Below, piece by piece: positions 46,939-55,983 of a DNA stretch of 64,000 nucleotides (position 1 is the first letter of the stretch; every line of letters starts with the position of its first letter). The stretch is from Clostridia bacterium UC5.1-1D10. GTDB taxonomy: Bacteria; Bacillota; Clostridia; Lachnospirales; Anaerotignaceae. The notes beneath the pieces were generated by a model. That model searched no databases, was not told where the DNA came from, and worked only from the letters and a program-made list of their open reading frames with translations. The stretch spans positions 51,259-115,258 of the forward strand of contig BBZU01000009.1 in NCBI GenBank assembly GCA_001304995.1, read 5' to 3'. The position numbers and the translations under genes are program-made.

Positions 46939-48140
46939 TTTTTGAAAATATCCGTTTGGCGCTTTCCTCCATCCGTGCCAATAAAATGCGCTCTTTTCTG
47001 ACCATGCTGGGTATGATCATCGGCATCAGCTCCGTTATTGCCATTGTTTCCCTGGGGGATACCATGCGCAGCGTTGTCGCTAATGAGTATAAGAATGTAG
47101 GTCTGGGTCTGGCGTATATGTATATCAATCCTCCAGATGACACCTATGGAGATAATACATATTTCACCACCGCAGACGCGGAAAAGCTGAAAGAAGCCAT
47201 GGGTGACGATTTGGCTTATGTGGGCTTCAATCAGAGTCTGCGAAAGGATATGACCGTCGGCAGAAGAACAAAAACACTGTATGTAACCGGTCTGGCGGAA
47301 AATCCCACAGCCATGAAAAATCTGAAGATCATTTATGGCAGAATGCTCAGTGATAAAGATTTTCAGGAAAAACGCCATCACATTGTTTTGCAGAAAGAAA
47401 CAGCGGAAGGATTCTTTGGAGATGCCAACGCCGTTGGGAAAACGGTCAAAGTGAAGCTTAATGAGGATCAGGAAGAATTTCTGGTGGTAGGTGTATATGA
47501 AAATCAGGATTCCGCATTGATGAAAGCTTTGCAGGGGGGCAGCATGGAATTTGCTTATATCCCCGAAAGCCTGCTGGTATCAGAAGACTCCTATAACTGG
47601 TCTCTTTATTTCGTGGCAGCAGATGCAAACCAGCTGGATGCTTTAAAATCCCGTGTGACAGGCTACATAGCGCGCATGAAAAATCTGGATCAGCAGTATA
47701 TCATCATGAGTTCCGCTTCTGAAGAAATGGGCATGATTGACAGCATGCTGGGCTCTCTGTCTGCGGTGGTTGGCGCCATTGCAGCCATTTCCCTGGTGGT
47801 TGGCGGTATCGGTATCATGAATATCATGCTGGTATCCGTTACAGAACGTACCCGTGAAATCGGTATCCGAAAAGCCCTTGGAGCAAGGACAAAGGATATC
47901 CTTACCCAGTTCTTGATCGAGGCAGCCATGATTTCTGCCGCAGGGGGACTTATCGGTACTTTCCTGGGCATATCGGTAGTTGCCTTGGGCGGTATGCTTT
48001 TCGGCATTACCACTGTGGTGAAACTGCAAGTCATCGTGATTGCGGTGGCATTCTCCGCCATGGTCGGTTTGGGATTCGGGCTGTATCCTGCACGAAAAGC
48101 CGCCAAAGCAGATCCTGTTATCGCTCTGCGTTATGAATAA
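46932..48140 (+). CDS. MacB-like ABC transporter permease
   Basis: The 402-residue protein has one N-terminal helix (about 18-42), a large extracytoplasmic MacB_PCD-like domain (about 50-270) and three C-terminal helices of the FtsX domain (about 278-300, 330-355, 365-390) with the conserved ERTREIGIRKALGA motif. It is the third gene of the export operon. Confidence 0.9.
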   Translation: MLIFENIRLALSSIRANKMRSFLTMLGMIIGISSVIAIVSLGDTMRSVVANEYKNVGLGLAYMYINPPDDTYGDNTYFTTADAEKLKEAMGDDLAYVGFNQSLRKDMTVGRRTKTLYVTGLAENPTAMKNLKIIYGRMLSDKDFQEKRHHIVLQKETAEGFFGDANAVGKTVKVKLNEDQEEFLVVGVYENQDSALMKALQGGSMEFAYIPESLLVSEDSYNWSLYFVAADANQLDALKSRVTGYIARMKNLDQQYIIMSSASEEMGMIDSMLGSLSAVVGAIAAISLVVGGIGIMNIMLVSVTERTREIGIRKALGARTKDILTQFLIEAAMISAAGGLIGTFLGISVVALGGMLFGITTVVKLQVIVIAVAFSAMVGLGFGLYPARKAAKADPVIALRYE

Positions 48141-48162
48141 AAAAATCTCATAAATTGATGAA

Positions 48163-48208
48163 AAAGGTGTAAAACATGGAAAAAATTTCATGGGTTACAC
48201 CTTTTTTT
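48163..48208 (+). terminator. Terminator of the export operon
   Basis: AAAGGTGTAA (48163-48172) pairs with TTACACCTTT (48195-48204), followed by T. Confidence 0.8.
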
Positions 48209-48211
48209 GTG

Positions 48212-48238
48212 TTGATTTCTCTGCGAGTATGGTATAAT
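48212..48238 (+). promoter_or_regulatory. dnaE promoter
   Basis: TTGATT (48212-48217), a 15-nt spacer and TATAAT (48233-48238) with an extended -10 TG lie 36 bp upstream of dnaE. Confidence 0.7.
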
Positions 48239-48273
48239 ACCTAGATGATAAATACGGAAAGGGGGCTTTTTCC

Positions 48274-51200
48274 ATGGAACAGGAAGTACAGACAACTGAA
48301 CACAGAGCTTTTACACACCTGCATGTCCATACGGAATACAGCCTTCTGGACGGCTCCGCGAAAATCAAAGAATTGGTTGAGCGGGTAAAAGAACTGGAGA
48401 TGGACAGCATTGCCATCACAGACCATGGTGCCATGTATGGTGCCATTGAGTTTTACAAAGCAGCGAAAGAAGTGGGTATCAAGCCCATCATCGGCTGTGA
48501 GGTCTATGTGGCAGCAGGTTCCCGCCTGACAAAGGAAGGCAAGGGCGGCGGTTATTACCATCTGGTGCTTCTTGCGGAAAACGAAAACGGCTATCACAAC
48601 CTTATTAAGCTGGTTTCTTATGGCTTTATCGACGGATTTTATTATAAACCCCGTGTAGACAAAGAACTGCTGCGGCAGTACCATGAAGGGATTATTGCGT
48701 CTTCCGCCTGCCTGGCAGGGGAAGTGGCAAGGGATGTGCTGACATTGTCCTATGACCACGCCAAGGAAGCCGCTTTGGAATATGAAGAAATTTTCGGCAA
48801 AGGCAATTTTTTTCTGGAATTGCAGAATCATGGCATGCCTGAGCAGAAACGGGTCAATGAAGCGCTGATTCGCATGTCCAAGGAAACGGGAATTCCCCTC
48901 ATTGCCACCAATGACAGCCATTATATTTATAAAGAGGACGCAGTGCCTCACGACATCCTCCTGTGTATCCAGACAGGGAAAACTGTGGAGGATGAAGACA
49001 GAATGCGGTATGTGGGCGGGCAGTTTTATGTGAAAAGTCCAGAAGAAATGTATGACCTTTTCGGTGATGTGCCGGAGGCTTTGGAAAATACCGTAAAAAT
49101 CGCAGAGCGTTGCAATGTGGACTTTGTGTTCCATGATCTGAAACTGCCTCGTTTTGATGTGCCGGAAGGCAAAACAGCGCCGGAATATCTCCGGGAAATC
49201 TGTTATGATGGTTTTGCCATGCGGTATCCAGACCCGAAGCCCGAATGGAAGGAACGGCTGGAATACGAACTGCATACCATTGAAACCATGGGTTATGTGG
49301 ATTATTTCCTGATTGTTTGGGACTTTATCAAATATGCCAAAGACCATGGCATTATCGTAGGCCCGGGGCGTGGTTCTGCTGCTGGTAGTATGGTTTCTTA
49401 CTGTTTGCAGATTACGACCATTGACCCCCTGCGGTATGACCTGATTTTTGAGCGTTTCCTGAATCCGGAACGTGTCAGCATGCCTGATATTGACGTAGAC
49501 TTCTGTTATGAACGCAGACAGGAAGTTATTGATTATGTCATTTCCAAGTATGGTGAAGACCATGTGGCGCAGATTGTCACATTCGGTACCCTGGCGGCAA
49601 GGGCTGCCATCAAGGACGTAGGCCGTGCCTTGGCGATGCCTTACGCCGATGTGGATAGAATTTCCAAGATGATCCCCACAGAATTGGGCATCACCATCAA
49701 AAAAGCCCTGCAAATGAACCCAGACCTGAAAAAGGCTTATGAAAATGAAGAAGATACCCATCATTTGATTGATATGTCCATGCGTCTGGAAGGTCTGCCA
49801 AGACATTCTTCCACCCATGCGGCAGGGGTTGTCATTTGTCGGGAACCGGTTATGGAATATGTGCCCCTCAGTGCCAATGACGGGCAGGTCAATACCCAGT
49901 ACACCATGACATTGTTGGAAGAACTGGGGCTTTTGAAAATGGACTTCCTGGGGCTGAGAACCCTGACGGTTATCCAAAATGCCGTACAGGAAGTGGAGCG
50001 TATCCATGGTGTGAAACTGGATATGGAACATCTGCCGGATAATGACCCGGCGGTGTATCAGCTCATCAGCCAAGGGAAAACAGAAGGCGTATTCCAGTTG
50101 GAAAGCGGCGGCATGAAGCAGTTCATGCGGGAACTGGAGCCTACTTGCCTGGAAGATTTGATTGCGGGGATTTCCCTCTATCGTCCGGGCCCCATGGATT
50201 TTATTCCCAAGTATATCAAAGGGAAAAACGACAAAGACAATATTCAGTATACCCATCCGGCTTTGGAGCCGATTTTGAAAAATACTTACGGCTGTATCGT
50301 TTATCAGGAACAGGTTATGCAGATCGTACGAGATCTGGCGGGGTACAGTCTGGGACGAAGCGACCTGGTGCGCCGTGCCATGAGTAAGAAAAAAGCCTCT
50401 GTTATGGCAGAGGAGCGGAAGAATTTCGTTTACGGCATCGGCGATGAAGTGCCGGGTTGTGTGAAAAACGGCATTCCCGCAGAAGTGGCGGAAAAAATAT
50501 TCGATGAAATGACGGACTTTGCAAAGTATGCCTTCAATAAGAGCCACGCGGCGTGCTACGCTGTGGTAGGCTATCAGACGGCATGGCTGAAAGCACACTA
50601 TCCCGTGGAATTTATGGCGGCGCTCATGACCAGTGTCATGGATAACGCTTCCAAGGTTTCCGGCTACATCGAAGAATGTAAGAAAATGGGCATCCAGCTT
50701 CTGCCGCCGGACATCAACGAAGGTTTTGGACATTTTTCCGTATCCAATGGGAAAATCTGCTTCGGTCTGGCTGCCATCAAGAACATCGGCAGAAATGCCG
50801 TGGATGCTTTGGTGGCGGAACGGGAGAAGAATGGCCCATTCCTTTCCATGACAGATTTCTGTAACCGCATGAGCGACGGCGAATGGAATAAGCGAGGCAT
50901 TGAAAGCCTTATCAAATCCGGCGCTGTGGACTCTTTCGGCGGTGCAAGAAGTCAGTATATGGCGGTTTATAAGAATATTCTGGATGGTATCGGTCAGGCG
51001 AAGAAAAATAACATTGCCGGACAGATGAATCTGTTCGATTTGGGCGGTGAAAACGAAGCCGTTGCCCAGAAAGACGAACTGCCTGCTATTTCCGAATATG
51101 TCCAGCGTGACCGCCTTGCCATGGAAAAAGAAGTGCTGGGGATTTATGTCAGCGGCCATCCTTTGGCGGAGTATGAAAAAATGCTGCGCCGGAAGGTAAG

Positions 51201-51759
51201 CCATACCAGCATTGATTTTCTTCCTGCGGAAGAAGGTGAGGATCGCGTGCAGATCGCCGAGGGCACAAAAGTTGCCGTTGGCGGTATGATTGCGGCAAAA
51301 TCCGTAAAATATACCAGAAACAATGAAAAAATGTGTTTCCTGTCATTGGAAGACCTGCAAGGCACCATGGAGATCATTGTTTTCCCCAAGATCATGGAAC
51401 AGTGCAGTGCCTTTCTGGATGAAGAAGCAGTGGTACTGGTCAAAGGCCGGGCAAATGTTTCCGCTGACGGTGAGGCGAAAGTCATTGCCGCTTCGGTGAC
51501 ACCACTTATGGAAGAAAAGGACGAAAATAAACCTGCGTCCCTTTGGCTGAAACAGGCGGCAGGCAATGAAATGCCCCTTGTGTGGATCACAGCCATTTTG
51601 GAGAAATACAAAGGCGATACGCCTGTGTATATATATGAAGAAAAAACAAAACGAAAGATGAAAGCAGACCGCAAATTCTGGGTAACCTTAGAAGAAGGGC
51701 TGCTGGAGGAACTGCGAAAACTGCTGGGTGAGAAAAACGTGGCGGTAAAGAACGGATAG
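48274..51759 (+). CDS. dnaE: DNA polymerase III alpha subunit (DnaE)
   Basis: The 1161-residue protein has an N-terminal PHP domain (FTHLHVHTEYSLLDG), polymerase palm motifs including GPGRGSAAGS and PDIDVDF, AFNKSHAACYAVVGYQTAWLK, a tandem HhH region and an OB-fold near 1000-1075. It is the replicative polymerase subunit; the length is normal for DnaE. It shares a transcript with the TRAP-like gene 7 bp downstream, and probably with pfkA. Confidence 0.95.
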   Translation: MEQEVQTTEHRAFTHLHVHTEYSLLDGSAKIKELVERVKELEMDSIAITDHGAMYGAIEFYKAAKEVGIKPIIGCEVYVAAGSRLTKEGKGGGYYHLVLLAENENGYHNLIKLVSYGFIDGFYYKPRVDKELLRQYHEGIIASSACLAGEVARDVLTLSYDHAKEAALEYEEIFGKGNFFLELQNHGMPEQKRVNEALIRMSKETGIPLIATNDSHYIYKEDAVPHDILLCIQTGKTVEDEDRMRYVGGQFYVKSPEEMYDLFGDVPEALENTVKIAERCNVDFVFHDLKLPRFDVPEGKTAPEYLREICYDGFAMRYPDPKPEWKERLEYELHTIETMGYVDYFLIVWDFIKYAKDHGIIVGPGRGSAAGSMVSYCLQITTIDPLRYDLIFERFLNPERVSMPDIDVDFCYERRQEVIDYVISKYGEDHVAQIVTFGTLAARAAIKDVGRALAMPYADVDRISKMIPTELGITIKKALQMNPDLKKAYENEEDTHHLIDMSMRLEGLPRHSSTHAAGVVICREPVMEYVPLSANDGQVNTQYTMTLLEELGLLKMDFLGLRTLTVIQNAVQEVERIHGVKLDMEHLPDNDPAVYQLISQGKTEGVFQLESGGMKQFMRELEPTCLEDLIAGISLYRPGPMDFIPKYIKGKNDKDNIQYTHPALEPILKNTYGCIVYQEQVMQIVRDLAGYSLGRSDLVRRAMSKKKASVMAEERKNFVYGIGDEVPGCVKNGIPAEVAEKIFDEMTDFAKYAFNKSHAACYAVVGYQTAWLKAHYPVEFMAALMTSVMDNASKVSGYIEECKKMGIQLLPPDINEGFGHFSVSNGKICFGLAAIKNIGRNAVDALVAEREKNGPFLSMTDFCNRMSDGEWNKRGIESLIKSGAVDSFGGARSQYMAVYKNILDGIGQAKKNNIAGQMNLFDLGGENEAVAQKDELPAISEYVQRDRLAMEKEVLGIYVSGHPLAEYEKMLRRKVSHTSIDFLPAEEGEDRVQIAEGTKVAVGGMIAAKSVKYTRNNEKMCFLSLEDLQGTMEIIVFPKIMEQCSAFLDEEAVVLVKGRANVSADGEAKVIAASVTPLMEEKDENKPASLWLKQAAGNEMPLVWITAILEKYKGDTPVYIYEEKTKRKMKADRKFWVTLEEGLLEELRKLLGEKNVAVKNG

Positions 51760-51766
51760 GAGGCAA

Positions 51767-52060
51767 ATGATGAAAGAAGATGACAAATTCTATGCTGACG
51801 CACCGTATGTCTGCGTGAAAGCACTGGAAAAGGGTGTGAACATTATCGGTGTCACCAGGGGAGAAGTGACAAAGATTCATCACACAGAAAAACTTGACCG
51901 CAATGAAGTGCTGATCGTACAGTTTACCGAACATACTTCCGGGATCAAAATCCGCGGGAAAGCTGAAATTTATACACACTACGGCATTATTCGCAGTGGA
52001 GACGAAGAAGAAGGCGTAACACTTATTGGGAGGAATGAACATGGAACAGAAAACAATTAA
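51767..52060 (+). CDS. mtrB: trp RNA-binding attenuation protein (TRAP) homologue
   Basis: The 97-residue protein has a core (KALEKGVNIIGVTRG, TKIHHTEKLDRNEV, QFTEHTSGIKIRG) closely matching Bacillus MtrB. By alignment from memory, residues equivalent to the Trp contacts (T25, T30) and the RNA-binding Lys37, Lys56 and Arg58 are kept. TRAP forms an 11-mer ring that binds GAG/UAG-repeat leaders when Trp is bound. This copy has about 16 extra N-terminal and about 10 extra C-terminal residues. It lies between dnaE and pfkA, overlapping pfkA by 20 bp. The TRAP fold is well supported; its target here is unknown. Confidence 0.82.
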   Translation: MMKEDDKFYADAPYVCVKALEKGVNIIGVTRGEVTKIHHTEKLDRNEVLIVQFTEHTSGIKIRGKAEIYTHYGIIRSGDEEEGVTLIGRNEHGTENN

Positions 52061-53021
52061 GAAAATCGGTGTACTGACCAGTGGCGGCGATGCTCCCGGC
52101 ATGAACGCTGCCATCCGTGCTGTTGTACGTACAGCACTGTATCACGACATTTCTGTCATTGGTATCCGTAAAGGCTATAATGGTCTGATCAATGGCGAAA
52201 TCAAGGAAATGTACAGCAAAGACGTTTCCAACGTGATGAACCTGGGCGGTACCATCCTGCATACAGCACGCTGCCCCGAAATGATGACAGAAGAAGGTCA
52301 GAACAAGGCAGCTGCCATCTACAAAATTCTGGGGCTGGATGCACTGGTTGTTATCGGCGGTGACGGTTCCTACCGTGGTATGGCGGAACTGGCAAAACGC
52401 GGTGTAAACTGCATCGGTATCCCTGCTACCATCGACCTGGATATGAACAACACAGAATACACCATCGGTTTTGACACTGCTGTCAATACTGGTATGGACG
52501 CCCTGAACAAACTGCGTGACACTTCCAGCTCCCACGAACGCTGCTCCGTTGTGGAAGTTATGGGCAGAGATGCTGGTTATATCGCAATCTGGTGCGGTAT
52601 GGTCGGCGGCGCAGAAGACGTTATGTTCCCCGAAGAAAAGGGTGAAGTGGACAGTGCCAAAGTGATCCAGCAGATCCTGGAAAACAGAAGCATCGGCAAA
52701 CGTCATAACCTGATCGTTGTGGCTGAAGGCGTTGGCGGCACACAGAAACTGGCAAAAGAAATCCAGGAAATCACTGGCATTCAGACCAGAGCGACTATCC
52801 TGGGCCATTTGCAGCGCGGCGGCAGCCCTACTGCAGTAGACCGTATGCACGCTTCCATGATGGGTTACCATGCTGTAAAAGCAATTCTGGCTGGGGAGCA
52901 GAATAAAGTGGTAGCTTACAACAGAGGCAGATATGAAATTCTGGATCTGGAAAAAGCATTGCAGATGGAAAAAACACTGGATCGCGAAATTTACGAAGTA
53001 ATCAAGATTCTGGCAATTTAA
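52041..53021 (+). CDS. pfkA: 6-phosphofructokinase
   Basis: The protein has 326 residues from the ATG 52041 (GGGAGGAATGAAC before it). GVLTSGGDAPGMNAAIRAV, GGDGSYRG (Gly rather than Asp, as in ATP-dependent enzymes), SSHERCSVVEVMGR and GHLQRGGSPTA are present. The usual PGTIDND loop reads PATIDLD here. It catalyses the committed step of glycolysis and is followed by pyk, as in many Firmicutes. Confidence 0.93.
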   Translation: MEQKTIKKIGVLTSGGDAPGMNAAIRAVVRTALYHDISVIGIRKGYNGLINGEIKEMYSKDVSNVMNLGGTILHTARCPEMMTEEGQNKAAAIYKILGLDALVVIGGDGSYRGMAELAKRGVNCIGIPATIDLDMNNTEYTIGFDTAVNTGMDALNKLRDTSSSHERCSVVEVMGRDAGYIAIWCGMVGGAEDVMFPEEKGEVDSAKVIQQILENRSIGKRHNLIVVAEGVGGTQKLAKEIQEITGIQTRATILGHLQRGGSPTAVDRMHASMMGYHAVKAILAGEQNKVVAYNRGRYEILDLEKALQMEKTLDREIYEVIKILAI

Positions 53022-53049
53022 TCGTTATATAATTAAGAGGAGGTATTCC

Positions 53050-54810
53050 ATGCGCAGAACGAAAATCGTTTGTACCCTGGGCCCTGCAACAGATGATGTA
53101 GAGATCATGAAAGAGCTGATCCGCAACGGTCTGGATGCGGCAAGAGTGAACTTCTCCCACGGTACTTATGAAACTCATGGAGAAATTATCAAAAAACTGA
53201 AACAGGCAAGAGAAGAATTGAATGCGCCCACTCCACTGATTCTGGATACAAAGGGCCCTGAAATTCGTATCAAAACCTTTGAAAACAATAAAATCCGTCT
53301 GGAACAGGGGGATAAATTCACCCTGACAACAGAAGATGTACCCGGCACACAGGAACGTGTTTCCGTAACTTATGCAGACTTGCCGAAAGACCTGCAGAAA
53401 GGCTCCCGTGTACTCATTGACGACGGTCTTGTAGAACTGCGGGTAGAAAGCATCGTAGGCCCCGAAGTGCACTGTGAAGTTGTTACCGGCGGCGACATCA
53501 GCTCCCGGAAAGGCGTGAACCTGCCTGGCGTGCAGGTAAACCTGCCTTCTTTGACAGAAAAAGATATTTCCGACCTGAAATTCGGTATTGAAAATGAATT
53601 TGACTATGTGGCTGCATCTTTCATCCGTTCCGCTTCTGACGTTGTGAAGATCCGGAAAGTGCTGGAAGAAAACGGCGGCGAAAACATCCAGATCATCTCC
53701 AAGATCGAAAATCAGGAAGGTGTGGATAACATCGAAGAAATTCTGGAAGTTTCCGATGGTATCATGGTAGCCAGAGGGGATCTGGGTGTGGAAATCCCTC
53801 CCGAAGAAGTACCTCTGGTACAGAAAGCCCTGATTGCACTGGCAAACAGACGCGGCAAACCTGTCATCACAGCAACACAGATGCTGGAAAGCATGGTAAA
53901 AAGCCCCAGACCTACTCGTGCGGAAGCAAATGACGTTGCAAACGCCATCTTTGATGGCTCCGACGCTATCATGCTTTCCGGTGAAACAGCTATGGGCAAA
54001 TACCCCTGTGAAGCAGTGGCAACCATGGCAAGAATCGCTGAAAAAACAGAAAGCAGCATCAACTACGGCAAAAACCTGACAAAGAGTCTGGAAACAGGTC
54101 TGACCAATATCACAAATGCCATCAGCTTTGCGGCATGCACCACAGCGGCAGAACTGAAAACAACCTGCATTTCCACTATCACAAAATCCGGTTTTACCGC
54201 AAGAATGATCTCCAAACACAGACCTGTATGCCCCATTGCGGCAGGTACTATGTGCGATCAGGTATGGCGTCAGATGAACCTGGTATGGGGCTGCCGTCCC
54301 GTACTGCATAAAGCGCCTATTTCCAAAGGTCAGGTATTTGACTCTGCCATGAAAGTGGCACAGAAGAGCGGTCTGGTGAAAAACGGTGATACCATCGTTA
54401 TGGCACTGGGGATGCCCGTAGGCGTAAGCGGTTCCACAAATACCCTGCGTGTTGACATCGTTGGCGATGTGCTGTGCAAAGGTATTGGTGTTGGCAAACA
54501 GAGAGTCAGCGGCACTGCAAGAGTCATCAAAGTACGGGATGAAATGGAACGGGAATTCAAGAAAGGCGATATTCTCGTAACAACAGCAACAGACAATGAC
54601 TTTATGCCTTATCTGCAGAAAGCATCCGCCATTGTGGTTGGCCCCATGGATCATGTGGAAAACTGCCATGCGGAAATCGTTGGAAGAGCACTGGATATCC
54701 CTGTTGTGGTATGCAATGCGAAAGTCATTGACTTTATCCCTAATGATACCCTCATTACCGTAGATGCGGCGAAGGGCTTTGTATACAAAGGTATCCCTAA
54801 CGAAAAATAA
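53050..54810 (+). CDS. pyk: Pyruvate kinase with C-terminal PEP-utilizer domain
   Basis: The 586-residue protein reads MRRTKIVCTLGPATDD at the start, with LDTKGPEIR, the catalytic ISKIENQEG and ARGDLGVEIP, and the MLESM/SGETAMGKYP region. Residues about 475-586 are the extra PEP-utilizer-like domain with an ENCHAEIVGRAL loop, as in Bacillus pyruvate kinases. It follows pfkA by 28 bp. Confidence 0.95.
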   Translation: MRRTKIVCTLGPATDDVEIMKELIRNGLDAARVNFSHGTYETHGEIIKKLKQAREELNAPTPLILDTKGPEIRIKTFENNKIRLEQGDKFTLTTEDVPGTQERVSVTYADLPKDLQKGSRVLIDDGLVELRVESIVGPEVHCEVVTGGDISSRKGVNLPGVQVNLPSLTEKDISDLKFGIENEFDYVAASFIRSASDVVKIRKVLEENGGENIQIISKIENQEGVDNIEEILEVSDGIMVARGDLGVEIPPEEVPLVQKALIALANRRGKPVITATQMLESMVKSPRPTRAEANDVANAIFDGSDAIMLSGETAMGKYPCEAVATMARIAEKTESSINYGKNLTKSLETGLTNITNAISFAACTTAAELKTTCISTITKSGFTARMISKHRPVCPIAAGTMCDQVWRQMNLVWGCRPVLHKAPISKGQVFDSAMKVAQKSGLVKNGDTIVMALGMPVGVSGSTNTLRVDIVGDVLCKGIGVGKQRVSGTARVIKVRDEMEREFKKGDILVTTATDNDFMPYLQKASAIVVGPMDHVENCHAEIVGRALDIPVVVCNAKVIDFIPNDTLITVDAAKGFVYKGIPNEK

Positions 54811-54837
54811 GATGATTTGACGATTTCAGTCAATAAA

Positions 54838-54884
54838 AAAGGAGTCGTACTTCCTGTAAAAACAGGAAGCATGGCTCCTTTGAT
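54838..54884. terminator. Bidirectional terminator after pyk
   Basis: AAAGGAG..CTTCCTGT and ACAGGAAG..CTCCTTT pair with mismatches around an A-loop. A A-run and a T-run flank it. It serves pyk and the convergent regulator gene. Confidence 0.8.
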
Positions 54885-54886
54885 TT

Positions 54887-55438
54887 TTAGAAATATTTTG
54901 GTGTGATGACCCAGACAGATACGGAATCCGTGTCGCTGGTATTTTTGCATTGATGGGGCAGGGTGCTGTCCAGTGTGATGCTGTCCCCTTCCTGTAAGGT
55001 GTAGATTCTGCCTTCCACTACGACCTGTAAGGCACCTTGGATCACATAGCCGCAGGTTTCCCCTTGGGCAAATGAAGGGCGGTAATCATAAGAGCCTCCC
55101 TTTTTCAGTGTCAGTTCCGCAAAATCCAGCATACGTCCGGGGTGGTCTGGACAGAGTATTTTGTGGATACAGCCATTTTCCTGAGCTGTCAGGAGGTTGT
55201 GGCTGCCCTTGCGGATGACAGGCGTATCTTCCGGCGGTGTATCTTCAAAGAAGGCGTACATGTCTGTTTCCAGCGCCTGTGCCAGCCGAAAGAGGATGAG
55301 AGCGGAGGGAACCACCAGATCACGTTCAATCTGGCTGATGAGCCCTGTACTCACATCGGATATGGTGGAAAGCTTGGCGATGCTCATTTGTTTTTCATTG
55401 CGCAGTTCACGCAGTTTGCTGCCGTTGAATTGGGTCAT
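54887..55438 (-). CDS. XRE-family regulator with C-terminal cupin domain
   Basis: The protein has 183 residues from the ATG 55438 (MTQFNGSKLRELRNEKQMSI) after AAGGAGG. The HTH lies at about 6-60 and the cupin domain at about 110-180 (GYVIQGALQVVVEGRIYTLQEGD; TLPHQCKN). This PuuR/SutR-like class senses a small ligand through the cupin and usually represses a metabolic or transport operon. No neighbouring target is obvious. Confidence 0.85.
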   Translation of the reverse strand: MTQFNGSKLRELRNEKQMSIAKLSTISDVSTGLISQIERDLVVPSALILFRLAQALETDMYAFFEDTPPEDTPVIRKGSHNLLTAQENGCIHKILCPDHPGRMLDFAELTLKKGGSYDYRPSFAQGETCGYVIQGALQVVVEGRIYTLQEGDSITLDSTLPHQCKNTSDTDSVSVWVITPKYF

Positions 55439-55658
55439 GGGTTCCTCCTTGATGAAATGATTTTTGAGAACTTTTATCATTTTTATCATTTTTTCCGGAA
55501 GGGAACAAGGGACAGGAATTTTTTTCCTTTCTCTCTCCAAAGGGGGACAAATGAGAAAAAACAGCCGTTTTTCGCCGTCTTTCGTTGCAAAATCAAGGTG
55601 TCTGTGCTATGATGTTTAGGATTATAGATTGAAAAAAGACGAATTTGAGGAGGAAATT

Positions 55659-55961
55659 ATGTTAACAAGCAAACAAAGAGCTTATCTGCGCTCTCTGGCA
55701 AACGGTATTGACGCAATTTTTCAGGTAGGAAAAAATGGCGTGACACCAGAACTGCGTGATACAGTACACAACGCACTGGAGGCAAGAGAGCTGGTAAAAA
55801 TCAGTGTGTTGGACAATAATATGCTGGGCCCTGCGGAAGCGGCAGAAATGCTGGCAAGCAGAACTGGTGCGGACATCGTGCAGGTCATCGGCAATAAATT
55901 TGTATTGTACCGTACTTCCAAGACAAAACCTGTCATTGAACTGCCTCCTGTGAAGAAATAA
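55659..55961 (+). CDS. yhbY: YhbY/CRM-domain RNA-binding protein
   Basis: The protein has 100 residues from the ATG 55659 after [33 protein letters not shown] and [13 protein letters not shown] are the CRM-domain pattern of YhbY, which binds pre-50S particles. It is the first gene of a run with nadD-yqeK and rsfS, as in many Firmicutes. Confidence 0.9.
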   Translation: MLTSKQRAYLRSLANGIDAIFQVGKNGVTPELRDTVHNALEARELVKISVLDNNMLGPAEAAEMLASRTGADIVQVIGNKFVLYRTSKTKPVIELPPVKK

Positions 55962-55983
55962 GCAGGCAGAGGGAGGAAAAATC

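Noticed and set aside
48241..51204. 987-residue minus-strand open frame opposite dnaE
   Set aside because: It has Phe/His/Cys-rich nonsense composition and no ribosome site. It mirrors the dnaE codon bias. The same applies to the long antisense frames opposite glnS (39074-40456), pyk (53002-54669), the hydrolase-methyltransferase gene (43545-44702) and rlmD (60170-61438).
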